The notes: a model not told the origin generated them from the sequence alone. 64,000 nt of DNA from Brevundimonas subvibrioides (GCF_027271155.1 NZ_CP114542.1:1922001-1986000); one strand, 5' to 3'; shown: positions 35,146-47,524, counted from the stretch's first letter. Program-made: numbers and translations.

Positions 35146-36120
35146 ATGGCTTTTCCAGTGACCGAGATTTCCCGACGCGAGTTGTACCCCGAAATCGAGC
35201 CCTTCGCGTCCGGCTGGATGCAGACCGGCAGCGCCCACGAAATCTACTTCGAGGAATGCGGCAACCCGCAAGGCCGGCCGGTCCTGGTCCTGCACGGCGG
35301 CCCTGGCGGCGCGATCAACGCCGGCATGCGCCGGTATTTCGACCCGGCCATCTATCGCATCGTGCTGTTCGATCAGCGCGGATGCGGCAAGTCGCGGCCC
35401 AATGCCTCGCTTGAGGACAATACCACCTGGACGCTGATCGAAGATATCGAGGCCCTGCGCGAACGCTGCGGGATCGACGCCTGGACGGTCTTCGGCGGGT
35501 CCTGGGGCTCCACCCTGTCGCTGGCCTATGCGATCACCCACCCCGAGCGGGTCACAGCCCTGATCCTGCGCGGCATCTTCCTGCTGACGAAGAAGGAGCT
35601 GCACTGGTTCTATCAGGACGGCGCCTCGATGATCTTCCCGGACGCCTGGGAGCGGTTCATCGCTCCGATCCCGGAGGACGAACGTCACGACCTGATGGGA
35701 GCCTACTACAAGCGGCTGACAGGCGACGACCGCGCCGAACAGGCGCGCTGCGCCATCGCCTGGTCCAGCTGGGAAGGCGAGACCGTCAGCGTCGAGGGCC
35801 CCGCCGCCCGTCCGGACAAATTCGCCGAACCCGAGTTCGCCATCGCCTTTGCCCGGATCGAGTGCTGGTACTTCATGAACGGCGGGTTCTTCCCGGAGGA
35901 GCACTGGCTGCTGAAGAATATCGGCCGTATCCGCCATATCCCGACATGGATCGCCCAAGGCCGCTTCGACGTGGTCACACCGATCTCGGGGGCCTGGTCG
36001 CTGCATCGTGCCTTTCCTGAAGCCAGGCTCGACATCGTCCCCGATGCGGGCCACGCCTCGTCGGAACCCGGCATCATCGACAGCCTGGTCCGCGGAACGG
36101 ACTGGGCAGCGACGCTCTAG
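35146..36120 (+). CDS. pip: Proline iminopeptidase
   Basis: Releases N-terminal proline from peptides (family S33, alpha/beta hydrolase). The 324 residues contain the oxyanion motif HGGPGG (50-55), the nucleophile elbow GGSWGS (S119), the acid in GRFDVVTP (about D272) and the histidine in DAGHASSE (about 300). FDQRGCGKS (75-83) is the family's signature. The stop codon TAG is the very site where an IS630-type element inserted: T and A are target bases and the G is the first base of the element. The protein is therefore unchanged. Confidence 0.95.
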   Translation: MAFPVTEISRRELYPEIEPFASGWMQTGSAHEIYFEECGNPQGRPVLVLHGGPGGAINAGMRRYFDPAIYRIVLFDQRGCGKSRPNASLEDNTTWTLIEDIEALRERCGIDAWTVFGGSWGSTLSLAYAITHPERVTALILRGIFLLTKKELHWFYQDGASMIFPDAWERFIAPIPEDERHDLMGAYYKRLTGDDRAEQARCAIAWSSWEGETVSVEGPAARPDKFAEPEFAIAFARIECWYFMNGGFFPEEHWLLKNIGRIRHIPTWIAQGRFDVVTPISGAWSLHRAFPEARLDIVPDAGHASSEPGIIDSLVRGTDWAATL

Positions 36121-36207
36121 AGCGTCGTCGGCTTAGTTGGAATCGAAGGATTCCCCTTTTGGTCGGATCGTGATTCAAGGTTGGGGCTGGATGGGAGGCC
36201 AGCTCCG

Positions 36208-36630
36208 ATGCCTCGTCCCTGTTCGATGGATTTGAGAGAGCGGCTGGTGGCTGCCGTTGAGGCGGGCGAGAGCCGGCGATCTGCGGCGCGTCGGTTCGGT
36301 GTCAGCGCCTCTGCGGCGGTGAAATGGATGGCGCGGGCACGGTCCGAGGGTCGTCCCTTGCCTCGCCAGATGGGCGGCTATCGCCGCTCGGTGCTGGACC
36401 GCGAGCGGGACTGGCTTCTGGCCCGGTTGGCCGAAAAGCCGGACCTGACGATCCGGGCGCTGGTGGTTGAACTGTCGGATCGTGGCGTGAGGGCGGGCGA
36501 CTGGTCGGTCTGGGCCTTCCTCAAGCGCGAGGGGCTCAGCTTCAAAAAAAACCCTGCACGCCGCCGAACAGGACCGTCCGGACGTGGCCCGAAAGCGGGC
36601 GCGGTGGAAGCGTCATCAACACCGGATTGA
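36208..36630 (+). CDS. IS630 transposase, first frame (helix-turn-helix part)
   Basis: A 140-residue reading frame with the winged or homeodomain-like HTH start of IS630 transposases (MDLRERLVAAVEAGESRRSAARRFGVSASAAVKWM). The linker contains YRRSVLDRERDWLLARLAEKPDLTIRAL. The frame runs through the A8 tract at 36544-36551 (SFKKN) and then departs from the family pattern in an Arg/Gly/Pro-rich tail. The second frame resumes the expected sequence (KKTLHAAEQDRPDVARKR). GGAGG lies about 10 bases before the ATG. Confidence 0.88.
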   Translation: MPRPCSMDLRERLVAAVEAGESRRSAARRFGVSASAAVKWMARARSEGRPLPRQMGGYRRSVLDRERDWLLARLAEKPDLTIRALVVELSDRGVRAGDWSVWAFLKREGLSFKKNPARRRTGPSGRGPKAGAVEASSTPD

Positions 36631-37150
36631 CCCGCGTCGCCTGGTCTTCATCGACGAGACCTGGGCCAAGACCAACATGACCCGCACCCACGGCCGAGCC
36701 CGGCGTGGCGAGCGACTGGTGGCCCGGGTTCCGCATGGCCACTGGACCACACTGACCTTCATCGCCGCCCTGCGTCACGATCGGATCGAGGCCCCTATGG
36801 TGCTGGACGGCCCGATCAACGGCGATGCGTTCCGAGCCTGGGTCGAGCAGTTCCTGATCCCCACGCTCAGCCCCGGCGACGTCGTCGTGCTCGACAACCT
36901 CGGCAGTCACAAGGGCAAGGCCGTCAGGCAGGCCCTCCGAAAAGCCGGGGCCCACCTGATCTTCCTGCCGCCCTACAGCCCCGACCTCAATCCCATCGAA
37001 CAGGTCTTTTCAAAGCTGAAGACCCTTCTGAAAAAGGCCGACGAGCGCACAGTCGAAGCCACATGGCGACGCATCGGCAGCCTCCTCGACCGCTTCAGCC
37101 CATCAGAATGCGCCAACTACCTTAAGCACGCCGGATATGCGTCCAACTAA
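36584..37150 (+). CDS. IS630 transposase, second frame (DDE catalytic part)
   Basis: A 188-residue frame carrying the DDE catalytic core: FIDETW (first Asp), VVLDNLGSHKG (second Asp) and LPPYSPDLNPIEQVFSKLK (Glu). The listed start (GTG 36584) is only the first possible one; the family sequence actually continues upstream to about 36545 in this frame, so this part should be made as a fusion with the first frame by slippage on A8. If slippage does not occur, the element may be non-autonomous. Confidence 0.88.
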   Translation: MARKRARWKRHQHRIDPRRLVFIDETWAKTNMTRTHGRARRGERLVARVPHGHWTTLTFIAALRHDRIEAPMVLDGPINGDAFRAWVEQFLIPTLSPGDVVVLDNLGSHKGKAVRQALRKAGAHLIFLPPYSPDLNPIEQVFSKLKTLLKKADERTVEATWRRIGSLLDRFSPSECANYLKHAGYASN

Positions 37151-37265
37151 ACCGAACGCGCTCTAGCGGAACGAACCATGGCGCTCGCCCGCCTGGGCGA
37201 GATGACATCGCGTCGATAAATCTCCGCCTGGTCCGACGGGCCAGGGGCGCGAGGCGGCCGACTGA

Positions 37266-38423
37266 TCAGATCAGGCCGTGGCCCTTGGGCAGTTCGGCAT
37301 AGCGATGCACCCGCGTAGCCATGACAAGTCCGAAACCGATCATGACCGTCAGCATGACAGTCCCGCCATAGCTGAGCAGCGGCATGGGCACGCCCACGAC
37401 AGGGGCCAGTCCCATGACCATGGCTCCGTTGATCATGACATAGAGGGCGAAGGTCGCCGTCACGCCGGCCGAGGCCATCCGACCGAAATGGCTGTGCGAC
37501 AGGGAAGCGATCCGCAGGGCGATCAGGATGATGGCGATGTAGCAGAGCAGGATGGAGAAAGACCCGACGAAGCCGAACTCTTCCGACACGGCCGCGAAGA
37601 TGAAGTCGGTCTGCTTCTCCGGCAGAAACTCCAGCTGGCTCTGGCTGCCGAGGCCGTACCCCTTGCCCAGCAGGCCGCCGGACCCCAGGGCGATCTTGGA
37701 CTGGGTGATGTGATAACCGGTGCCCGACGGATCGCTTTCGGGCGACAGGAAGGTCAGGACCCGGTGTCGCTGATAGTCGTGCATGCCGAACATCACATAG
37801 GGCGGGACGAGAGCCACCAGGGCCGCGCCCGCAGCCGCCATGATCTTCCAGCTCAGCCCGGCCATGAACATCATCGCCGCACCGGTCAGGCCAATCAGCA
37901 TGGCCGTGCCCAGGTCCGGCTGGTGCGCCACCAGGGCGAACGGCAGGCCGATGATGCCGATCGGGAAGATCAGCTTCCAGCTGAACCGCGCATCCTGTGC
38001 AGACGCCCCATGGTACCAGCGTGCCAAGGCCAGCACGACGCCGATCTTCATGATCTCGGACGGCTGGATGCGGGTGAAGCCCAGGTTCAGCCAGCGCGTG
38101 GCGCCCATCGCCGTGTAGCCCAGGCCCGGAATCTCGATCAGCATCAGCATGAACAGGGCAAGTCCGTAGACCACATAGGCCGAGCCGAACCAGATCCTCA
38201 TGCTGACCATCGACAGGGCCAGCATCAGGGCCAGACAGACGCCGAAACGGATCAGGTGATTGGCGGCCCATGGCTGCCAGGAGCCCCCGGCGACCGAATA
38301 CAGCATGGCTCCGCCGATCGCGGCGACGGTGCAAAGCAGGGCCGCGAAACGCCAATCGATCTCGCCCAGCTTGACCGAGAGGCGTTCGCGCTCGCCGGGG
38401 CGCGTCAGGGCCGAAGAGGTCAT
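37266..38423 (-). CDS. rodA: Rod shape-determining SEDS glycosyltransferase RodA
   Basis: RodA polymerises peptidoglycan glycan strands during side-wall elongation, acting with PBP2. The 385 residues hold about ten membrane helices. SEDS marks are GATRWLNLGFTRIQPSEIMKIG and HQPDLGTA, and toward the end GLAPVVGVPMPLLSYGGTVML. It overlaps mrdA by 4 bp at its start and is last in the mreC-mreD-mrdA-rodA unit. Confidence 0.96.
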   Translation of the reverse strand: MTSSALTRPGERERLSVKLGEIDWRFAALLCTVAAIGGAMLYSVAGGSWQPWAANHLIRFGVCLALMLALSMVSMRIWFGSAYVVYGLALFMLMLIEIPGLGYTAMGATRWLNLGFTRIQPSEIMKIGVVLALARWYHGASAQDARFSWKLIFPIGIIGLPFALVAHQPDLGTAMLIGLTGAAMMFMAGLSWKIMAAAGAALVALVPPYVMFGMHDYQRHRVLTFLSPESDPSGTGYHITQSKIALGSGGLLGKGYGLGSQSQLEFLPEKQTDFIFAAVSEEFGFVGSFSILLCYIAIILIALRIASLSHSHFGRMASAGVTATFALYVMINGAMVMGLAPVVGVPMPLLSYGGTVMLTVMIGFGLVMATRVHRYAELPKGHGLI

Positions 38424-40483
38424 CGAGGCTCCGCCAGATAGGGCCGTGGACCCGTGCTGGTCGTGGGTGCGGACGGGCGCGGGGTCGCCGGAACGGCTGT
38501 GGCCGGGGCGTCCGGCTCGGGGGCCGCGCCAAAGGCCTCGTCCTCCGCCAGGGCCGCGCCCTCGGCGGCCGGCGGCAGCGGCCGTTCGATGCGGGCGCGC
38601 ATCTCGGGGTCTTTCAGCAGGACTGTGCGCATGATCTCGCGGGCACGCGGGGCGGCGGCGGTCGATCCGGCCAGACCGCCGTGCTCCACAATCACCGCGA
38701 TGCCATAGCGCGGGGCATCCACCGGTGCGAAGGCCACGAACAGATTGTGATCCTTCAGCGCCCAGCCCACGCTGCTGCTGGAGCGCGAGGCGACGTTGTC
38801 ATAGCTGCGAACCTGGGCCGTGCCGGTCTTGCCCGCCATCTGGATGTCGCCCAGACCCAGCTGGCTCTGGCGATAGGCCCCCCCTGTGCGATCGTTCGCC
38901 ACCGCGACCATGCCCTGGCGGACCACCTCCATATGCTCGCGCGGAAAAGGCAGGTCCGGTACGGCCGCACCCGAAGGCCGGTCGACGCCGCCCACGGACT
39001 TGATCAGTCGCGGCTGCAGAGCCTTCACCCCGTTGGCGATCCGCGACACCATGACGGCCAGCTGCAGGGCCGTGACATTGACGTCCCCCTGCCCGATCGC
39101 GACCGACAGCGTCTCGCCCGGATACCAGGTTCGCGAATCCGGGTTCGGATTGTTTCTGTTGTATTCCGCCTTCCACGCCCGGCTGGGGATAGACCCCGTC
39201 TTCTGGTTGCCGACCCCGATGTCGAAGGTCTGCATGAAGCCGATCTTGCGCGCCGCATCGTGGATGCCGTCCACGCCCGCGCGGTTGCACATGTGATAGA
39301 AATAGACGTCGCAGCTGTTCTTGATCGCGTCGTGCATATCCTGCGGACCATGACCGCTGCGGCTCCAGCAGCGGAAGGTCCGGTTGCCGAACCGGTATCC
39401 CCCGCCACAGTTGACCCGCTCGGCCGGATCGACACCGGCGGCCAGCAAGGCCAGCGACGTGGTCAGCTTGAACGTCGACCCGGGGTGGAAGACGCCGCCG
39501 ATCGCCTTGTCAAGCAAGGGTTTGCGCTCATAATCGGACAAGGCGCGATAGGTCGCGCTGGGCACCCCGCCCACGAACAGATTGGGATCGAACGACGGCG
39601 CAGACGTCATGCACAGGATGTCTCCGTTGCGGACATCCATCACGACGCAGCCGCCGCTCTCCTCGCCAAAGACCTCCAGCGCCCGGTTCTGCACGTCGGC
39701 GTCCAGGGTCAGGACGACGTCCTTGCCGGGCACGGCGGGGCGAGATCCGCCCACGTCCTCGGCCACCACACGCCCCCGCGCATCGACCTCGACGCGCGTG
39801 CCGCCGGCCTCACCCCGCAGGTCGGCGTCCAGGGCCTTTTCGATACCCGACCGTCCGATCCGGAAACCGGGGTTGTAGAGGATCTGCGGAACCTCCTCGC
39901 CCCTGTCCTTGATCGCCTGGACGTCGCGATCCGACACCTTGGCGACATAGCCGATGACGTGGGCGAACGACCCGCCGAACGGATAGAAGCGCGCCTCGTT
40001 CATGTCGGCCATCACGCCCGGAAGCTCTGGGGCGTAGATGTTGACCTTGGCGAACTCTTCCCAGGTCAGGTCGCTCTTGACCGGGACAGGACTGAAGCGA
40101 GGGGCGGCGTTCACGTCGCGGATGATGGCACGCCGACGATCCACCGTGTCGGGTAAGAGGCGACCCAGCAGGTCCAGCGTCTGATCCAGATCCTTGGTCT
40201 CGTCGCGCACGACCAGAACGCGGAAGCTGGGCCGGTTCCCGGCGATCACCACCCCGTTGCGATCGAGGATGCGCCCGCGCGGCGGCGGCACCAGTCGAAA
40301 GTTGAACTGGTTGTTGGTGGCGAGAGTCGCATATTCCTGCGCCTGGACGACCTGCAACTGGGCCAGCCGAACCGTCAGCGCAGTGATGCCAAGCGCCGTC
40401 AGCCCGCCCACGACAAAGGTGCGCCGCAGGAAGGATCCCTGACGCTCGTTGACGTCGGAGAAGAAGATCGAAGGCTCGCTCAT
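38420..40483 (-). CDS. mrdA: Penicillin-binding protein 2 (elongation transpeptidase)
   Basis: A 687-residue transpeptidase of the elongasome. A single membrane anchor (about residues 20-42) is followed by the pedestal domain (PPPRGRILDRNG, 66-77) and the transpeptidase domain with STFK (S336-K339), NSCD and AGKTGTAQV. The C-terminal tail after the penicillin-binding domain is long, Ala/Pro-rich and disordered. The start at 40483 (SEPSIFFSDVNERQGSF) overlaps mreD by 4 bp. Confidence 0.95.
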   Translation of the reverse strand: MSEPSIFFSDVNERQGSFLRRTFVVGGLTALGITALTVRLAQLQVVQAQEYATLATNNQFNFRLVPPPRGRILDRNGVVIAGNRPSFRVLVVRDETKDLDQTLDLLGRLLPDTVDRRRAIIRDVNAAPRFSPVPVKSDLTWEEFAKVNIYAPELPGVMADMNEARFYPFGGSFAHVIGYVAKVSDRDVQAIKDRGEEVPQILYNPGFRIGRSGIEKALDADLRGEAGGTRVEVDARGRVVAEDVGGSRPAVPGKDVVLTLDADVQNRALEVFGEESGGCVVMDVRNGDILCMTSAPSFDPNLFVGGVPSATYRALSDYERKPLLDKAIGGVFHPGSTFKLTTSLALLAAGVDPAERVNCGGGYRFGNRTFRCWSRSGHGPQDMHDAIKNSCDVYFYHMCNRAGVDGIHDAARKIGFMQTFDIGVGNQKTGSIPSRAWKAEYNRNNPNPDSRTWYPGETLSVAIGQGDVNVTALQLAVMVSRIANGVKALQPRLIKSVGGVDRPSGAAVPDLPFPREHMEVVRQGMVAVANDRTGGAYRQSQLGLGDIQMAGKTGTAQVRSYDNVASRSSSSVGWALKDHNLFVAFAPVDAPRYGIAVIVEHGGLAGSTAAAPRAREIMRTVLLKDPEMRARIERPLPPAAEGAALAEDEAFGAAPEPDAPATAVPATPRPSAPTTSTGPRPYLAEPR

Positions 40484-40998
40484 CGGAACCGCACGTCGCC
40501 GTCGTCGAACCGCTGGACCATCCAGTCGGCGACAGGGAAGAGCAGCAGCGTCGGGATCACCTGACCCAGCAGGGCCAGCAGGCTCGGCGCGCGCCCCGCA
40601 TCCAGACTGACCACCAGATAGGCCAGCAGGAAGGCCCCCACCGTGCAGGTGGCGTACCAGACGAACAGCACCTGTGTTTCCTGACCCGCCAGCAGGTTTC
40701 GCGAGCCGAGCACGACGGCATAGATCGCGAGCAGGCACAGGGGCCACAGCCCCAGGGTGCCTCCCCAGAACATGTCGAGGAACATGCCGAGGCCAAAGAG
40801 CACGGCCGGAGCTGTCATCGACGGGCGGATCAGCGGCCAGGCAAAGGCCAGCACCATCGGCAGAACCGGCTCCGGCAGTTTCAGGCCGAACAACTCGACC
40901 GGCGTCGCAAGCAGCACGGTGGCGGCCATGGCGATCAGCGCGGGATAGATGACCCACTGCAGCGGGCCGACGACGCGAACCTGCATCGAGCGTCTCAC
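40480..40998 (-). CDS. mreD: Rod shape-determining protein MreD
   Basis: A 172-residue integral membrane protein of the elongasome. It has five to six hydrophobic helices and MreD features (FAWPLIRPSM, GLGMFLDMFWGGTLGLWPLCLLAIY). Identity is supported strongly by position between mreC and mrdA with 4-bp overlaps on both sides. Confidence 0.92.
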   Translation of the reverse strand: MRRSMQVRVVGPLQWVIYPALIAMAATVLLATPVELFGLKLPEPVLPMVLAFAWPLIRPSMTAPAVLFGLGMFLDMFWGGTLGLWPLCLLAIYAVVLGSRNLLAGQETQVLFVWYATCTVGAFLLAYLVVSLDAGRAPSLLALLGQVIPTLLLFPVADWMVQRFDDGDVRFR

Positions 40999-42101
40999 GC
41001 CGCGCCCCCTCCTGCCGGTGCCGTGACAGGCGGGGCTGCGGTCGGCGGAGCCGGTACCGGCGTGGCGGTCGAGGGGGCCGTCGGACCGGATCGCGTCGGG
41101 GCCGCCTGTGGTCTTGAGGATCCGGGCCCGGCGGTTGCCGGGGCCCGCGCACGCCGTGCGGCCGCATCTCCGATGGCCGCGGCCTGGGTCGCGCTCGGCG
41201 CCGGCGCGGTCGCCAGTCCCGCCAGCGGAGCGGCGTTCAGGGAGTCCGGCGCGACCAGTTGGCTGAAGTCCTGGAACAGCATGATACGGACGTAATCGAT
41301 CGCACCCCGATCGCTGAACAGCTTGACCCGCCAGGACCCGTCGATGCCGCGCGCTGCGACCCCGATCGGCACGCCGCGCGGAAAGCCGCCTCCGTCACCG
41401 GATGTCAGCACCCGATCGCCGGCCTGGACCGAGCCGACGCCACGCACAAACTCAAGTTTGGGATTGCCCGACCCATCGCCGGTCAACAGGGCGCGGGCGT
41501 CGGTGCGATCGATCAGCACGGGCGTGCGGCTGGCCACGTCCGTCAGCAGCAGCATCCGGCTGACCCCCCCGGTCACGCCGACGATCCGGCCCACCAGTCC
41601 CTGTTCGTTGATCACCGGGTTGCCGACCTGGATTCCCTTGGTCGACCCCGCGTCCAGCAGGCGCGCATTGACGAACGGGCCACGGGATTCCGACACCGAC
41701 CGGGCAGTCGCCAGGGCGACGACCGGCTCGGTCCGCAGACCCAGCATGGCCTCGTAGCGGGCGTTCACGTTCTTCAGGGCGATGGCCTGGTCACGCCAGG
41801 GCTGGAGCTCTTTCAGTTCCTTTTTCAGTCTGCGGTTCTCGGACACCGCGAAGAAATAGCCGCCGACATAGTCAGACGCCGCCCCGGCCCAGCGCACGGG
41901 GGCGGCGAAGATGCCGTTGACCGGCCCGGCACCGGCGTCGAAGCCCGCCCGGACAGGCCCATAAGCATCCGCGTCCGCGTCATGGCGCCGATCAGCCACA
42001 ATCAGCAGGATCGACGCAATAAGGGCGACCACGACCACGACCGCGGCGGTCCACACCAGCGGCACCTTGAACTGATCGAACGGTCCGTCGCGAAACGCCA
42101 C
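40995..42101 (-). CDS. mreC: Rod shape-determining protein MreC
   Basis: A bitopic protein whose periplasmic part activates PBP2/RodA. One membrane helix (about residues 16-38) is followed by a coiled coil (SENRRLKKELKELQPW) and two beta-barrel domains (NEQGLVGRIVGV, LLTDVASRTPVLI, SGDGGGFPRGVPIG). The C-terminal 80 residues are Ala/Pro/Thr-rich and probably disordered. A GTG start at 42101 fits GGAAGG about 6 bases upstream; a TTG at 42116 is possible. It begins the mreC-mreD-mrdA-rodA chain. mreB is 139 bp upstream. Confidence 0.92.
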   Translation of the reverse strand: MAFRDGPFDQFKVPLVWTAAVVVVVALIASILLIVADRRHDADADAYGPVRAGFDAGAGPVNGIFAAPVRWAGAASDYVGGYFFAVSENRRLKKELKELQPWRDQAIALKNVNARYEAMLGLRTEPVVALATARSVSESRGPFVNARLLDAGSTKGIQVGNPVINEQGLVGRIVGVTGGVSRMLLLTDVASRTPVLIDRTDARALLTGDGSGNPKLEFVRGVGSVQAGDRVLTSGDGGGFPRGVPIGVAARGIDGSWRVKLFSDRGAIDYVRIMLFQDFSQLVAPDSLNAAPLAGLATAPAPSATQAAAIGDAAARRARAPATAGPGSSRPQAAPTRSGPTAPSTATPVPAPPTAAPPVTAPAGGGAA

Positions 42102-42198
42102 GGCCTGCCTTCCCAAAAAGAGTCAGAATCGGCGGGACGCCCCCCGCCGCTGTACGCAGCCTATCGCAAAAAGCGAGCCACAATGAAACTGGCGAATT

Positions 42199-42224
42199 CG
42201 CTGCAATCACGGGGATTTGCAGCG
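42199..42224 (-). terminator. Hairpin between mreB and mreC, possible partial terminator
   Basis: The inverted repeat CGCTGCAA / TTGCAGCG has a 10-base loop and lies 17 bases past the mreB stop. It has no U-tract. It could reduce read-through from mreB into mreC, or protect the mreB 3' end. The rest of the mreB-mreC gap shows no gene. Confidence 0.4.
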
Positions 42225-42240
42225 AGGCTTGCGGCTGGCC

Positions 42241-43290
<1,050 letters not shown>

Positions 43291-43558
43291 TTACCGTTCG
43301 GTTGGGGCCTTCAAGGCGCTGCAAATCATCCGGCTTCGGCGACGCCCCGTCCGATGCGTATCCCCACACGCGTCGGATTTCCTGATCGTCCTCGCCTGAC
43401 CGGCTGTGCGCTCGTTTGCCCGCATGGACAGGCGATTACAAGCCCCGATGCCGCGCGAAGTCACCGCCGCGATCACGACCGGGTGACGGCTGCGCCTGGG
43501 TTTCTGCGCAAGTTTCCGAACGGTCGATCCGCAGGCCCTCCGCAGTCCGCGATTTTGG

Positions 43559-45581
<2,023 letters not shown>

Positions 45582-45594
45582 TCAGGGCTGCCGA

Positions 45595-46635
45595 TCAGCT
45601 GGCCCGGCTGACGGCGAAGTCGGCGAGCTTTTCCAGCGCCGCGCGCCAATCCCCGTTCGGGAGGATCTTCAGCGCAGCCTTGGCGGCGTCGGCGTATTCG
45701 CCGGCGGTATCCAGCGTGGCCGACACCGCACCCGTACCCACGATCAGTTCGCGCGCGCGGCGGAAATCGTCATCGGTACGCTGATTGCCGTTGATGGTGC
45801 GGTCCCAGAAGGCGTCTTCCCGGCCGCGCGTGCGGGCCACAGCCAGCAGGAGCGGCATGGTCACCTTGCCTTCGCGGAAGTCGTCACCCGCGTTCTTGCC
45901 CAAGGCCTCCGACGACCCGCCGTAGTCGAGCGCGTCGTCGGCCAGCTGGAAGGCGAGACCCAGGTTGAGCCCATAGGCGCGCAGTGCCGACGTGGTCGTC
46001 TGGTCCGCGCCAACGCCGACGGCACCGGATTCGGCGGCGGCGGCGAACAGTTCGGCGGTCTTGGCCGAAATGATCCGCAGATAGGTTTCCTGATCCAGGT
46101 TCAGGTCGTGCGCCCGAGTCAGTTGCAGCACCTCGCCCTGGGCGATCACGCTGGACGCCTGGGCCAGAATGCCGAGGGCGCGAATCTGGTCGGTCTCGAC
46201 CATCAGCTCGAAGGCGCGGGCGAACAGGAAGTCGCCGACCAGCACGCTGGTGGCCGATCCCCAGATCAGATGGGCCGCGACCTTGCCGCGACGGCGTTCG
46301 GACCCGTCCACGACGTCATCGTGCAGAAGGGTGGCGGTGTGAATGAACTCGACGGAGGCCGCCAGCTTCAATGCGGCCGTCAGATCGGCTTCGGGACGGC
46401 CCGCCGTGACCGAGCGGGCCGCCGCGATCGTCAGCAAGGGCCGCAGGCGTTTGCCACCCGCGGAGACGATATGCTCGGCCAGCAGCGGGATCACAGGCAC
46501 GCTGGACTGCATCCGGTCCAGGATCAGGGCATCAACAGCCGCCATATCGACCTTGGCCAGCCGGGCCAGGGCCTCGGCATCGCCCCGGTCCCGGACGGGA
46601 TGGGCTCGGGGCGCGGTCAAAGTGACGGCATCCAA
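45595..46635 (-). CDS. ispB: Long-chain polyprenyl diphosphate synthase (octa-/decaprenyl type)
   Basis: Elongates farnesyl diphosphate with IPP to the ubiquinone side chain. The 346 residues hold the first and second Asp-rich motifs DDVVD (106-110) and DDALD (233-237), plus GGKRLRPLL. The residue pattern before the first motif (FIHTATLLHDD), with small side chains, favours a long product and argues against GGPP synthase. It converges with aatA, 13 bp apart. Confidence 0.88.
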   Translation of the reverse strand: MDAVTLTAPRAHPVRDRGDAEALARLAKVDMAAVDALILDRMQSSVPVIPLLAEHIVSAGGKRLRPLLTIAAARSVTAGRPEADLTAALKLAASVEFIHTATLLHDDVVDGSERRRGKVAAHLIWGSATSVLVGDFLFARAFELMVETDQIRALGILAQASSVIAQGEVLQLTRAHDLNLDQETYLRIISAKTAELFAAAAESGAVGVGADQTTTSALRAYGLNLGLAFQLADDALDYGGSSEALGKNAGDDFREGKVTMPLLLAVARTRGREDAFWDRTINGNQRTDDDFRRARELIVGTGAVSATLDTAGEYADAAKAALKILPNGDWRAALEKLADFAVSRAS

Positions 46636-46750
46636 CGGAAATCTCTCTCAAACGCGGCATCGGGGAGGAGACGCCGCTTCCTTATCGCGCCCGCTTGCAG
46701 CAAACCGATCCGCCGGACAATGGTGACGCCACCATGAGGGGTCAAGCCGC

Positions 46751-47524
46751 GTGACCGTCGCATCTCCACCGTCCGAGGCCCAGCCGCCCGCCGAACCCAC
46801 CGAGAACGCCCTGCTGGGCGGAAGGGTTCGTCTGTTGCAGGCCCGCGACGGCTATCGCGCGGGGATGGACGCCGCCCTGCTGGCCGCGGCCGTGCCGGCG
46901 AGGCCGGGCGAGCGGGTGCTGGAAGCCGGATGCGGGGTCGGTGCCGTCCTGACCCAGATCGCAGCGCGCCGGTCCGGCGTTCTGCTGACCGGGGTCGAGC
47001 GCGACGCGGCGGCGGTCGATCTGGGTGGGCGGAACGTCATCCTGAACGGCCTGCAAGACCGGATGGTCGTGAGCCACGGCGACGTCGCCGCCGGTTTCGC
47101 GGCGCTGGAACTCGCCCGGTTCGACTGGGCCGTCAGCAATCCCCCCTTCTTCGATGACGAAGCCGCCCTTCGCGCGCCCTCCCCCGCGAAACGCAGCGCC
47201 TGGATCGCCGACGACGGACTGGCGGTCTGGACGCGATTCCTGACCGACGGCACCCGCGACGGCGGCCGGATCGTGATCATCCACCGCGCTGACCGCCTGG
47301 CCGACCTGCTGGCCCTGCTGGGCGAGCGTTGCGGGTCGTTCGCCATCCAGCCGATCCAGCCGTTCGCGGACCAGCCTGCGAAGCGGGTCCTGATCCAGGC
47401 CATCCGCGGCGGCCGCGCCCCCTTGCGGCTGCTGCCCGCCCTCGTCCTGCACGACCGGTCCGGGGCCAAGCATACCGCCGAGGTGGAGGCGATTCTCCGC
47501 GGCGAAGCGGATATCGCCCTGTGA
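46751..47524 (+). CDS. TrmN6-like class I methyltransferase (tRNA1(Val) A37-type)
   Basis: A 257-residue SAM-dependent methyltransferase. It has motif I VLEAGCGVGA (about residues 56-65), the acidic GVERD and the NPPF motif (130-133) typical of N6-adenine/glutamine methyltransferases. The N-terminus LLGGRVRLLQARDGYRAGMDAALLAAA is characteristic of TrmN6/YfiC. The GTG start at 46751 is divergent from ispB by 115 bp. The function in tRNA is inferred from family only. Confidence 0.85.
   Translation: MTVASPPSEAQPPAEPTENALLGGRVRLLQARDGYRAGMDAALLAAAVPARPGERVLEAGCGVGAVLTQIAARRSGVLLTGVERDAAAVDLGGRNVILNGLQDRMVVSHGDVAAGFAALELARFDWAVSNPPFFDDEAALRAPSPAKRSAWIADDGLAVWTRFLTDGTRDGGRIVIIHRADRLADLLALLGERCGSFAIQPIQPFADQPAKRVLIQAIRGGRAPLRLLPALVLHDRSGAKHTAEVEAILRGEADIAL

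Larger units (their letters stand above)
36120..37163 (+). mobile_element. IS630-family insertion sequence, 1044 bp, flanked by TA
   Basis: The element has terminal inverted repeats of about 22 bp, 18 of which match (left GAGCGTCGTCGGCTTAGTTG..., 36120-36141; right end 37142-37163). It is flanked on both sides by TA (36118-36119 and 37164-37165), the duplicated target used by IS630/Tc1-mariner relatives. It carries a helix-turn-helix orf and a DDE orf in different frames. It lies between convergent pip and rodA. The right inverted repeat includes the stop codon of the second orf. Confidence 0.93.

Noticed and set aside
37184..37201. Hairpin CTCGCCC/GGGCGAG right of the insertion sequence as a pip/rodA terminator
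   Set aside because: Short stem with no T run on either strand; too weak to call.
45595..46635. Polyprenyl synthase as the missing GGPP synthase (crtE)
   Set aside because: Small residues before the first Asp-rich motif and the overall sequence fit octa-/decaprenyl synthases, and it is far from the crt genes.
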